Source of the DNA: Enterocloster alcoholdehydrogenati
GTDB taxonomy: Bacteria; Bacillota; Clostridia; Lachnospirales; Lachnospiraceae
Reading direction: 5' to 3'
Length of the DNA: 64,000 nucleotides
Assembly: GCF_013282095.1 (NCBI RefSeq)
Contig: NZ_BLTJ01000001.1
Span: 1-64,000 of the forward strand
Positions 1 to 6,547 of this stretch are shown one piece after another. The stretch's first letter is position 1, and each line of letters opens with the position of its first letter. A program made the position numbers and the translations under genes. Below the pieces are notes generated by a model. The model was given only the letters and a program-made list of their open reading frames with translations, was not told where the DNA came from and made no database searches.

Positions 1-89
1 TCCCGTTCCCTGAAGAATCAATCCGAGATGTCATAGCGGCAGAAAACCGGAAGAACCTGATTTCAGGGATACAGAAAATGAGAAGATAA
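1..89 (+). CDS. 3' end of an unidentified phage gene (partial)
   Basis: An open frame enters from the left edge (codons in phase with base 3) and stops with TAA at 87-89, giving a last segment of 29 residues that ends in IQKMRR. It sits 3 bases before the helicase-methyltransferase gene on the same strand, so it is probably the preceding gene of the same early or replication operon. Too little is visible to assign a family. The reading frame is open over its whole visible length and the spacing to the next gene is tight, which is why it is listed. Confidence 0.45.
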   Translation, partial: PFPEESIRDVIAAENRKNLISGIQKMRR

Positions 90-92
90 AAA

Positions 93-2645
93 ATGAAAGG
101 AGCTGGAACCTCCGGCCGGGGTAATGCATATGCAGGCTTCTATAAAGATATGGAATATTTAGAGTTTTTGAAAAGTAAGATAGAGATTGCGCCAGACAGC
201 GGTTTTTTAGCAGACCGGGCAGAGATCAATCCGGCGTTAAAACCACACCAGGCAGATGCAGTAGTCTGGGCTCTGCGTGGCGGCCGCAGGGCATTGTTTG
301 AATCTTTTGGCCTGGGAAAGACGGTGCAGGAACTGGAATTTTGCCGCCAGGCAGTGCGTCATGAGGGCGGCAGGGCGATGATTGTCTGCCCGTTAGGTGT
401 AAAACAGGAGTTTCAGCGGGACGCCGTGGAACTTCTGGGATACGGGAAACCGCAGTATGTCCGCACCATGGAGGAGGTCAGGGCAGCCGATTCCGACATT
501 GTACTGACCAACTATGAGCGGGTCCGGGACGGCGATATTGACCCGGTATATTTTACGGCAACGAGCCTGGACGAGGCATCGGTGCTCCGCAGCTTCGGGA
601 GCAAGACCTACCAGATGTTCCTGGATAAGTTCAAGGGCGTGCCTTATAAGCTGGTGGCCACAGCAACGCCGAGCCCGAACAAATACAAGGAGCTGATTCA
701 TTATGCCGGCTACTTGGAAGTGATGGATACCGGCCAGGCTCTTACCCGGTTCTTTCAGAGGGACAGCACTAAGGCTAACAACCTGACCCTGTACCCCAAT
801 ATGGAAGATGAGTTTTGGTTGTGGGTATCAAGCTGGGCGCTGTTTGTCACAAAGCCTTCTGATGTCAGCCCGGATTATCCAGATGCAGGCTATGACCTTC
901 CACCGTTAGAGGTACGATGGCATGAGATCCCGGTACACTATGGGGATGCCATTGACCGGGATGGACAGATGAGCCTGTTTCAGGATGCGGCCGTCGGTCT
1001 TAAGGAGGCGGCACAGGTAAAACGGGAAAGCATTGATGCCCGGGTACAGAAAATGAAAGAACTGGTAGAAGAATCACCGGAGGATCATTTTGTGTTGTGG
1101 CATGACCAGGAGGCGGAGCGGCACGCAATCAGGGCAGCACTGCCGGAAACCGCGGACATCTACGGTTCTCAGGATTATGAGGTTAGAGAAGAAAGGGTAA
1201 TTGCCTTTTCAGACGGGAGGATCCGTCTGTTTGCAACCAAGAAATCTCTTTCCGGATCAGGGTGCAATTTCCAACGGTATTGCCATCGGGAGATATTTCT
1301 GGGGATTGATTATGAATTTAACGATTTTATTCAGGCAATCCACCGGTGTTACCGTTTTTTACAGACTGAGCCGGTGGTGATTGACATCATCTACATGGAA
1401 TCGGAGCGCCAGATCAAAGAGGCACTGCTGGAGAAATGGAAAAACCACGATCACATGGTGGAAAAGATGATTGAGATTGTACGGAAATATGGACTTTCCA
1501 GAACAGGAAAAGAGCAGGCATTAAAGCGAAAGATGGGGGTAAAAACTGTGGAGATAAACGGAAAGAATTATACAGCAGTACATGACGATTGTGTGGAGGC
1601 AGTCCGGAGACTGGAAGATAGCCGCTTTGGGCTGATCCATACGAGCATCCCGTTTGGCAACCATTATGAGTACAGCGCAAACTATAATGATTTCGGCCAT
1701 AACCAGGACACGGCACGATTTTTTGAACAGATGGACTTTTTGACGCCGGAGCTTTTGCGGGTGTTGAAGCCTGGACGGGTGGCGGCGGTCCATGTGAAAG
1801 ACCGGGTACTGTACGGAAATGCCACCGGCACTGGGATGCCTACGGTGGAACCCTTCCATGCACTCTGTATCAACCATTACATAAAACATGGGTTCCAATA
1901 TTTCGGTATGATTACCGTGGTGACGGATGTGGTGCGGGAAAATAACCAGACCTACCGGCTTGGATGGAGCGAACAGTGCAAGGATGGCTCCAAAATGGGT
2001 GTAGGCTGTCCGGAGTATATCCTGCTGTTCCGCAAACTGCCTACAGACCGGTCCACAGCCTATGCGGATGAACCAGTCAAAAAAACCAAGGAGGAATACA
2101 CCAGGGCACAGTGGCAGATTGATGCGCATGGGTTTTGGCGCAGCTCCGGCGATCGGTTAATCAGCAGGGAAGAGTTGGGAAAGGTATCCGTTGATAATCT
2201 GCAGGCTGTGTACCGCAAATACAGCAGGGGTACTGTCTACAATTATGAAGATCATGTAGCGTTAGCCAGAAAGCTGGACACGGACGGAAAGCTGCCTGCC
2301 ACCTTTATGGTGGTGGCACCTGGGAGCTGGGCCTGGGAAGTATGGGACGATATAAACCGGATGCGGACGCTTAACACGAACCAGTCCCGGAGACGGGCCC
2401 AGATGCACGTATGCCCCTTACAGCTTGATATTGTGGAACGGATCATTAACCGTTATTCCAATGAGAGAGATGAGGTGCTGGATCCGTTCGGCGGCCTTAT
2501 GACGGTACCTATGTCTGCGGTTAAGATGCATCGGAAGGGATATGGAATTGAACTGAATCCAGATTACTTCCGGGATGGAGTAGGGTATTTACAGGCGGCA
2601 GAAGATGAGATTGAGGCCCCAACGCTATTTGATTATATGAAGTGA
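93..2645 (+). CDS. Phage SNF2-type helicase / DNA methyltransferase fusion
   Basis: This 850-residue protein joins two enzymes. Residues about 45-470 look like a superfamily 2 helicase: an ALKPHQ Q-motif-like segment, Walker A SFGLGKT (about 71-77), a motif II written DEAS (about 160-163) instead of DEAH/DEAD, motif III TATP (about 190), and a C-terminal lobe ending in an IQAIHRCYRF arginine-finger motif. Residues about 480-850 look like a permuted N6/N4 amino-methyltransferase: a motif IV variant TSIPF near 521 and the SAM-binding LDPFGG near 796. Known family behaviour: such fusions occur in Firmicutes phages, probably protecting or remodelling phage DNA. The start is uncertain. ATG 93 has a weak SD, and ATG 150 begins MEYLEFLKSK. 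The helicase-methyltransferase call is firm; the substrate sequence is unknown. Confidence 0.85.
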   Translation: MKGAGTSGRGNAYAGFYKDMEYLEFLKSKIEIAPDSGFLADRAEINPALKPHQADAVVWALRGGRRALFESFGLGKTVQELEFCRQAVRHEGGRAMIVCPLGVKQEFQRDAVELLGYGKPQYVRTMEEVRAADSDIVLTNYERVRDGDIDPVYFTATSLDEASVLRSFGSKTYQMFLDKFKGVPYKLVATATPSPNKYKELIHYAGYLEVMDTGQALTRFFQRDSTKANNLTLYPNMEDEFWLWVSSWALFVTKPSDVSPDYPDAGYDLPPLEVRWHEIPVHYGDAIDRDGQMSLFQDAAVGLKEAAQVKRESIDARVQKMKELVEESPEDHFVLWHDQEAERHAIRAALPETADIYGSQDYEVREERVIAFSDGRIRLFATKKSLSGSGCNFQRYCHREIFLGIDYEFNDFIQAIHRCYRFLQTEPVVIDIIYMESERQIKEALLEKWKNHDHMVEKMIEIVRKYGLSRTGKEQALKRKMGVKTVEINGKNYTAVHDDCVEAVRRLEDSRFGLIHTSIPFGNHYEYSANYNDFGHNQDTARFFEQMDFLTPELLRVLKPGRVAAVHVKDRVLYGNATGTGMPTVEPFHALCINHYIKHGFQYFGMITVVTDVVRENNQTYRLGWSEQCKDGSKMGVGCPEYILLFRKLPTDRSTAYADEPVKKTKEEYTRAQWQIDAHGFWRSSGDRLISREELGKVSVDNLQAVYRKYSRGTVYNYEDHVALARKLDTDGKLPATFMVVAPGSWAWEVWDDINRMRTLNTNQSRRRAQMHVCPLQLDIVERIINRYSNERDEVLDPFGGLMTVPMSAVKMHRKGYGIELNPDYFRDGVGYLQAAEDEIEAPTLFDYMK

Positions 2646-2655
2646 GGTAAAAAAG

Positions 2656-2838
2656 ATGGGGAAAAGTAGAATAAGTAAAACTCGAACGGCTGGTATGGCG
2701 GTAGGTTTGACAGCGTATAGTAAACAATTTGGAAGCGGACAAGGCTGCACAATAGAAAGTGTCGCTTCCAATCGAATGTTAAGGCGGATGATGAAGGGGC
2801 AGGAACGCCGATCAGGAAAGGAGAATAGCCATGGCTAA
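2656..2838 (+). CDS. Small basic phage protein, unknown
   Basis: This 60-residue basic protein starts at ATG 2656 behind a plausible SD (GAGGT, 7 bases upstream), 10 bases after the helicase-methyltransferase stop. Its end overlaps the start of the zinc-ribbon gene at 2831, a common arrangement in dense phage operons. I do not recognise a family. The C-terminus is rich in Arg and Lys (RRMMKG, RRSGKE) and there is no membrane segment. It could be a spurious reading frame; spacing and SD are the main support. Confidence 0.45.
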   Translation: MGKSRISKTRTAGMAVGLTAYSKQFGSGQGCTIESVASNRMLRRMMKGQERRSGKENSHG

Positions 2839-2986
2839 GATTTTGATGCAGGGAAAAGAAAGATTTATGTGCCCAGTATGTGAGAATGAGAGGATTGAGC
2901 TGGGGCAGAAATACTGCCAGATATGCGGCGAGGCACTTGAATGGGAGGAGGAAGGCGGGAATGAAGAGATTAACACAGAAAGATGA
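2831..2986 (+). CDS. Small zinc-ribbon protein
   Basis: This 51-residue protein has two CxxC knuckles (CPVC at about 14-17 and CQIC at about 29-32) that would bind one zinc, followed by an acidic tail. The start ATG is preceded by GGAAAGGAG at good spacing. It overlaps the previous small gene by 8 bases and the next gene (ATG 2961) by 26 bases in another frame, as is usual in compact phage early regions. The family is the generic zinc-ribbon type. A role in nucleic-acid or protein binding is inference only. Confidence 0.6.
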   Translation: MAKILMQGKERFMCPVCENERIELGQKYCQICGEALEWEEEGGNEEINTER

Positions 2987-3476
2987 GCAGGGAAATTGGT
3001 GCTTGGAGGGAGTGTCATGGGAACAGCTGCATGAAGGACAGGTAATCACCAAGCCTTTACGGGAGCGGCTGTATGGAGCCCTCTGGAAGTTGATGGAGTA
3101 CGAGGATACCGGTCTGGCGCCGGAAGAAATCAAGGCGTTAAACGCGAACAGAAAAACATCGGAGCACCGCTGGATCCCGGTGGAGGAGAGGCTGCCGAAG
3201 CTAGGAGAACCAGTCTGGGCGACTGTAAAACATTCTAAATGGATCAGCGATTATGACGCTGACTGGCTTCCAGAAGAGAAAAAGACATACCACCCAGAGA
3301 ACTATGGTGTGTATAAGGCAGAATATATAGGCGAAGGGATCTGGCAGTACTCCGATGATTATAACGAATGGGTATACTGTGATCTAGTGGAAAAAGAGAA
3401 AAGGAATCTGGCAAATGTGTATGACACAGTGACTGCCTGGCAGCCGCTGCCGGAGCCATACCGGCCAGAGGAGTGA
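2961..3476 (+). CDS. DUF551-domain phage protein
   Basis: This 171-residue protein is assigned the start ATG 2961, because GGAGGAGGAAGG lies just upstream and the N-terminus MKRLTQKDEQGNW is typical of clostridial phage proteins with this opening. An in-frame upstream start at 2880 lacks such a site. Residues about 60-171 match the DUF551 pattern: an opening W-I-P-V-E-E-R-L-P and a closing VTAWQPLPEP segment. DUF551 proteins are frequent in phage accessory regions and have no established function. Trp and Tyr are abundant in the middle. No catalytic motif is evident. Confidence 0.75.
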   Translation: MKRLTQKDEQGNWCLEGVSWEQLHEGQVITKPLRERLYGALWKLMEYEDTGLAPEEIKALNANRKTSEHRWIPVEERLPKLGEPVWATVKHSKWISDYDADWLPEEKKTYHPENYGVYKAEYIGEGIWQYSDDYNEWVYCDLVEKEKRNLANVYDTVTAWQPLPEPYRPEE

Positions 3477-3491
3477 GTTTCTCCCAAGGAA

Positions 3492-3662
3492 TTACTTGGT
3501 ATCTTTGGGAGCACAGAGGGCCTGATGTGCAGCCATAGTGGCCAGAGAGTCACCGATCTGTACAAAGATGGAACTGATCAGGGCGATCTCTTCCGGAGAC
3601 CTGCCATCGGCAATACAGCAGGCCAGAGCAGAAATCGTTACTGTAAGTTCACAAGAATCCAT
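3492..3662 (-). CDS. DUF6774-like small protein on the opposite strand
   Basis: Read on the minus strand, ATG at 3662 follows a CTGAGGTGATAT SD and encodes 56 residues beginning MDSCELTVTISALACCIADG and ending at TAA 3492. The MDSCELTV opening with ALAC and the S/E-rich EEIALISSIF helix match my memory of the DUF6774 family, found widely in clostridia and their phages. Its function is unknown. All neighbours are on the plus strand, so this gene lies in a small divergent pocket between the DUF551 gene and the gene at 3731. A plus-strand frame across the same bases (3538-3792) has no SD and is taken as the shadow. Confidence 0.7.
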   Translation of the reverse strand: MDSCELTVTISALACCIADGRSPEEIALISSIFVQIGDSLATMAAHQALCAPKDTK

Positions 3663-3730
3663 GATATCACCTCAGGATAGTATATGTGTTGATATCATGT
3701 ATAGAACAGAATTAGCCTTTGGAGGAGAAG

Positions 3731-3907
3731 ATGAAAAACATAGATCGCATAAAAAGCATGAGCGAAGAAGAACTGACGGAATTATTTCATGAAATTCCAT
3801 TCGATTGTGCGGAAAGATGTCCTGATTTTGGGAATGGCTGCCTTGGAACGTGTACGCATGATGCTGGCCGGGATTTTATACGTGACTGGCTGAATGAAGA
3901 AAATTAA
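3731..3907 (+). CDS. Small cysteine-containing phage protein
   Basis: This 58-residue protein starts at ATG 3731, six bases or so after GGAGGAG. A TTG at 3719 is in frame but lies within the SD and is rejected. The N-terminus MKNIDRIKSMSEEELTELF resembles a recurring small protein of Firmicutes prophages. The middle holds four Cys (positions 17-33 or so) and a His that could bind zinc. No function is known. It is followed at 28 bases by the PP-loop gene. Confidence 0.6.
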   Translation: MKNIDRIKSMSEEELTELFHEIPFDCAERCPDFGNGCLGTCTHDAGRDFIRDWLNEEN

Positions 3908-3935
3908 GGTTGAAAGAATAAAAAAGGAGTAGAGG

Positions 3936-4688
3936 ATGCAGCACATTGCTTCTTGGAGTGGTGGGAAAGACAGTACAGCAAGTATTATTCTGGCACATGA
4001 GCACAATGAGCCGTTGGATTTGATTATCTTCTCAGAAGTGATGTTTGATGAAAATACCAGCGGCGAACTTCCAGAGCATATTGATTTCATCAAAAACAAG
4101 GCAATTCCGATATTTGAAAGTTGGGGATATGAGGTAAAGATACTTCATTCACAGAAAACATACTTAGATTGCTTTCACCACATAGCGACTAAGGGGAAAC
4201 GGATTGGAAGAAAGTTAGGCTTTCCGATGTCAGGAAGGTGTTTAATCAATAGGGATTGCAAAATGCCACAGATAAGAAAATTCTTAAATGAAATAAATGA
4301 AGAATTTACCCAGTATATTGGTATAGCCGTTGATGAGCCAGTCAGAATGGAACGCATTGCAAATTCTGGAAATAAAATATCTATGCTTGAGAAGTATGGA
4401 TATACAGAGCAAATGGCGTTCGACTTGTGCAAGAAATATGATTTGCTATCCCCGATATACGATTTTGCACCAAGGGGAGGATGCTGGTTCTGCCCTAATG
4501 CAAAATATGCGGAATTGAAACATCTTAGAACAAATCATAAAGATTTATGGGATAAGCTTCTGAAGCTGGAGAATGAACCGGAGCTTATCGGCCATAAGTG
4601 GAACATCCTAACCAATACAAGCATCCATGACTGGGAAGAACGGTTATATTGGGAGGAACGGCAAATAAGTATATTTGATTTTATTTAA
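3936..4688 (+). CDS. Phage PAPS-reductase-like PP-loop ATPase
   Basis: This 250-residue protein carries the PP-loop SGGKDS at residues 8-13, the signature of ATP pyrophosphatases (PAPS reductase, DndC and tRNA-thiolation families), and a late GGCWFCPN motif (Cys about 183 and 186) that may hold a metal or sulphur. Known of the family: these enzymes adenylylate a substrate and often move sulphur. In phages the role is not settled; nucleotide or DNA modification is a guess. The stretch from about 3.9 to 5.2 kb is clearly richer in A+T than the flanking phage genes, suggesting separate acquisition. The start is supported by AAAGGAG 10 bases upstream. Confidence 0.8.
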   Translation: MQHIASWSGGKDSTASIILAHEHNEPLDLIIFSEVMFDENTSGELPEHIDFIKNKAIPIFESWGYEVKILHSQKTYLDCFHHIATKGKRIGRKLGFPMSGRCLINRDCKMPQIRKFLNEINEEFTQYIGIAVDEPVRMERIANSGNKISMLEKYGYTEQMAFDLCKKYDLLSPIYDFAPRGGCWFCPNAKYAELKHLRTNHKDLWDKLLKLENEPELIGHKWNILTNTSIHDWEERLYWEERQISIFDFI

Positions 4689-4712
4689 AATTAAGAATTT
4701 TGGAGGTCTGAT

Positions 4713-4955
4713 ATGGAACATGAATTAAAAATTTATCCGAAATATTTTGAAGATGTGCTTTCTGGAAAAAAGAAGTTTGAGATCAGAAAAGATGACAGGA
4801 AATTTTGCATTGGTGATGTTCTGATTCTAAAGGAGTGGGACAACATCAAATATTCTGGAAGAGAGGCAAAAGCAAAAGTAATATATCTGATTGATGATAA
4901 ATTTGTTGGAATACAGCCAGGATATGTTGTTATGGGGATTGAGCTGGAAAATTAA
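4713..4955 (+). CDS. DUF3850 / ASCH-like RNA-binding domain protein
   Basis: This 80-residue protein begins MEHELKIYPKYFEDVLSGKK and contains the FEIRKDDRKF segment that marks DUF3850, a PUA/ASCH-like fold. ASCH domains are proposed to bind RNA or modified nucleotides. It follows the PP-loop gene by 24 bases with a clear GGAGG SD and shares its A+T-rich composition, so the two may form one cassette. It fills the complete length usual for the family. Function in the phage is unknown. Confidence 0.75.
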   Translation: MEHELKIYPKYFEDVLSGKKKFEIRKDDRKFCIGDVLILKEWDNIKYSGREAKAKVIYLIDDKFVGIQPGYVVMGIELEN

Positions 4956-4974
4956 GATTTGACGGAGGTAGACC

Positions 4975-5214
4975 ATGAATAGATGGATACTGATTGATTA
5001 TGATTTCAGAGACAAATTACCGAAGGAGGATTGTGAGATATGGATCACCAGGGTATGTTTCACAGGAGAAAGATGGGTGCAGAAGGTGGATTTCTATGCA
5101 GATACGAAGGATATTGAGTATGATGGGACAATTGCGTGGATGATTGTGGAGAATGACGTAATGCCAAAACCATGTAATGCCAGGCATACCATGGTGATTC
5201 AAGCTGTACGTTAA
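4975..5214 (+). CDS. Unknown phage protein
   Basis: This 79-residue acidic protein starts at ATG 4975 behind GGAGGT. I do not recognise it with certainty. The pattern W-I-L-I-D-Y-D, then LPKEDCEIWIT, then a central Trp-containing strand is reminiscent of a short DUF551-type protein (compare the gene at 2961), but the C-terminal signature is missing. It lies in the same A+T-rich cassette as the PP-loop and DUF3850 genes and is co-directional, 19 bases downstream. Confidence 0.55.
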   Translation: MNRWILIDYDFRDKLPKEDCEIWITRVCFTGERWVQKVDFYADTKDIEYDGTIAWMIVENDVMPKPCNARHTMVIQAVR

Positions 5215-5236
5215 TTAGGGTTTAGGAGGAGTGGAA

Positions 5237-5443
5237 ATGAGTGATATCAAATTAAAGCCGTGCCCGTTTTGTGGTGGAGAATCGGTTGTACATGTTGAGG
5301 ATGGCGTAAGAGTTATATGTGAAAAATGTGGGGCGATGACAAAATGTCTTGTAGACGGATATGCACAAGGACGTCCGACAGGTGGTGCCATTGAATCTGT
5401 TGTAAAAGCATGGAACAAACGAGAAGGACAGGAGTGTAACTAA
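5237..5443 (+). CDS. Lar-like restriction-alleviation zinc-ribbon protein
   Basis: This 68-residue protein has the PCPFCGG knuckle at about residues 8-14, a second CEKCG knuckle at about 29-33 and a closing AWNKR motif. This layout is that of the Lar restriction-alleviation family and related phage zinc ribbons. Known: Rac-prophage Lar modulates type I restriction in E. coli. Whether this small homologue does so is inference. The start ATG 5237 is chosen over GTG 5231 because AGGAGG lies 7 bases before the ATG. Confidence 0.7.
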   Translation: MSDIKLKPCPFCGGESVVHVEDGVRVICEKCGAMTKCLVDGYAQGRPTGGAIESVVKAWNKREGQECN

Positions 5444-5469
5444 ACTGACATATAGCCCAGGAGGAAACA

Positions 5470-5616
5470 ATGTGGCAGAAGAAAAATCCATACCTGGAAT
5501 ACGCCATAGCCCTGCTGCGGGGCCAGAAAGAAGGGATACATAATGGGGATTGTAAAAACGGAGGCCCAAAGGAAGGCGAACCGGCTGCGGAGAGAGCGGG
5601 CAGTAGCAGCCAGTGA
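5470..5616 (+). CDS. Small phage protein, unknown
   Basis: ATG 5470 follows a perfect AGGAGG at 6-7 bases and opens a 48-residue frame (MWQKKNPYLEYAIALLRGQK start, Ser/Gln-rich end) stopping at TGA 5614-5616. The strong SD argues that it is translated. Its 3' half is overlapped in another frame by the gene starting at 5543. I know no function. The N-terminal half looks like a real helix, while the second half is low in complexity. Confidence 0.5.
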   Translation: MWQKKNPYLEYAIALLRGQKEGIHNGDCKNGGPKEGEPAAERAGSSSQ

Positions 5617-5716
5617 CGCAGAGGCGATCCGGGGGCCTAAGCTGGATGGGGGGTCAGCCCGGATGCCGGCCTATGCGTATACGTCATTGTGTCCGGATGA
5701 GAGATACAGGAGGTGA
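5543..5716 (+). CDS. Small basic phage protein, unknown
   Basis: This 57-residue frame opens MGIVKTEAQRKANRLRRERA, an Arg/Lys-rich helix resembling the beginning of several small phage proteins. It ends in CPDERYRR at TGA 5714-5716. A GAAGGG element lies about 7 bases before the ATG. It overlaps the 5470 frame by 74 bases and its stop lies within the SD of the late-regulator gene, which implies translational coupling. One of the two overlapping small genes may be spurious; I cannot decide which. Confidence 0.45.
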   Translation: MGIVKTEAQRKANRLRRERAVAASDAEAIRGPKLDGGSARMPAYAYTSLCPDERYRR

Positions 5717-5721
5717 TACCG

Positions 5722-6129
5722 TTGGAAATGACAATAAAGCGCTTGGAAAGCTACAAGAGACTGATGCAGGAAATTGCGATCCTGAGGTGGGAACTGAATG
5801 AAATGAATACAACAGATGCAGGGCTGGGGAGCAGCGTCATAAAAGACTATAGTAAGGGCTTTGAACGTCCGCAGGCAGTGGTGGGCTTTGATGGTGAACG
5901 ATATAGAAGAAAGCGCCGGCTTCTGGATCAGAAAGAGGCAGAAGCAGAAGAAATTAGAAAGTGGGTTGAGGCAATCGAGGATACGGCTACCAGGAAAGTA
6001 TTTGAATATTTCTATCTGGATGGGCTGCCATGGAAAGAGGTTGCAAAAAGACTGGGGTATCGGGATAACCCAGACTATCCGAGGTTACATATCCGAGATA
6101 AGTATCTAAAAAGTTGTGGAATTAAGTAA
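5722..6129 (+). CDS. ArpU/DUF1492-like late-gene transcription regulator
   Basis: This protein of about 135 residues has an N-terminal coiled-coil helix (TIKRLESYKRLMQEI and following) and a C-terminal sigma-region-4-like helix-turn-helix (residues about 90-130: VFEYFYLDGLPWKEVAKRLGY, written here with its last residue G-Y before RDN). Known: proteins of the ArpU/RinA/DUF1492 superfamily activate phage packaging and lysis operons in Gram-positive hosts. Position fits: it is the last gene before the late promoter region and terS. The likely start is TTG 5722, at correct spacing from AGGAGG at 5708-5713, with ATG 5728 as alternative; GTG 5713 lies inside the SD. Confidence 0.7.
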   Translation: MEMTIKRLESYKRLMQEIAILRWELNEMNTTDAGLGSSVIKDYSKGFERPQAVVGFDGERYRRKRRLLDQKEAEAEEIRKWVEAIEDTATRKVFEYFYLDGLPWKEVAKRLGYRDNPDYPRLHIRDKYLKSCGIK

Positions 6130-6134
6130 AAAAG

Positions 6135-6165
6135 GTCGTTTATGTCGGAAAAGTCGTTTTATAAT
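6135..6165 (+). promoter_or_regulatory. Putative late promoter with three 9-bp-spaced GTCG repeats
   Basis: GTCG occurs at 6135, 6144 and 6153, exactly 9 bases apart, and a perfect TATAAT -10 box follows at 6160-6165. There is no -35 consensus, so the repeats take its place. This is the layout expected of an activator-dependent promoter, and the likely activator gene ends 6 bases upstream. Operator function is inferred from position and pattern. Confidence 0.5.
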
Positions 6166-6295
6166 AAAATCCGAAGCCAAAGGCATACAGCCGACGGCTT
6201 ACACTTAGCCCCAGTCGGCCGCCGGGTGTCGCAGCCCCGCGGCCGGATCGTCTGGCTCTGGTTCCGGCCCAGGGCTGGACGTCCCCTTTTTCCTT

Positions 6296-6367
6296 TGCGG
6301 GATAGCTCAGCGGAAGAGCGACGGCCTTATGGGCCGCAGGTCACCGGTTCGATTCCGGTTTCCACGA
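6296..6367 (+). tRNA. Phage-encoded tRNA-like gene, anticodon UAU (Ile)
   Basis: The 72-base segment folds as a cloverleaf: D stem GCTC/GAGC (6305-), anticodon stem with a CTTATGG loop (anticodon TAT, codon AUA), a five-base variable loop, T stem ACCGG/CCGGT with loop TTCGATT, discriminator A, and no encoded CCA. The acceptor stem is weak, with a terminal U-G pair and a C-A mismatch at 3:70, and position 27:43 is also mismatched. It could therefore be a working rare-codon tRNA or a tRNA-like RNA. It lies between the late promoter and terS. Confidence 0.6.
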
Positions 6368-6408
6368 TTCAGTTTCATTTTTTTTCATGCGTTATTCTCC
6401 TTGGGAGA

Positions 6409-6441
6409 GGCTCCTGCTTTGGCAGGGGTCTTTCTTTTTTT
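6409..6441 (+). terminator. Intrinsic terminator after the tRNA-like gene
   Basis: A 9-bp stem (6409-6417 with 6422-6430, two wobble pairs, loop TTTG) is followed by TTTC and seven T. It would end a short RNA from the putative late promoter before terS, unless late transcription is antiterminated or a second promoter lies in 6442-6547. The G+C-rich tract 6175-6295 between promoter and tRNA has no gene and could hold the packaging signal. Bases 6442-6547 hold only the A+T-rich approach to terS. Confidence 0.7.
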
Positions 6442-6547
6442 GTCAACATATTGTGGAAAATGTGTGGATAAATACAAGATATTGATTTGAGGTAGCCCCG
6501 GCTATCTCTTTTCTTTTACCAAAACTGACGAATCGAGGTGAGACAGC

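Noticed and set aside
1521-2129. 202-aa minus-strand frame
   Set aside because: It lies fully inside the methyltransferase domain and has no SD or family signature.
3538-3792. Plus-strand 84-aa frame
   Set aside because: It has no SD, overlaps the SD and start of the 3731 gene, and lies antisense to the better-supported DUF6774-like gene.
6142-6471. 109-aa frame across the tRNA region
   Set aside because: It spans the tRNA-like gene and its terminator and has a G+C-driven composition; it is a chance open frame.
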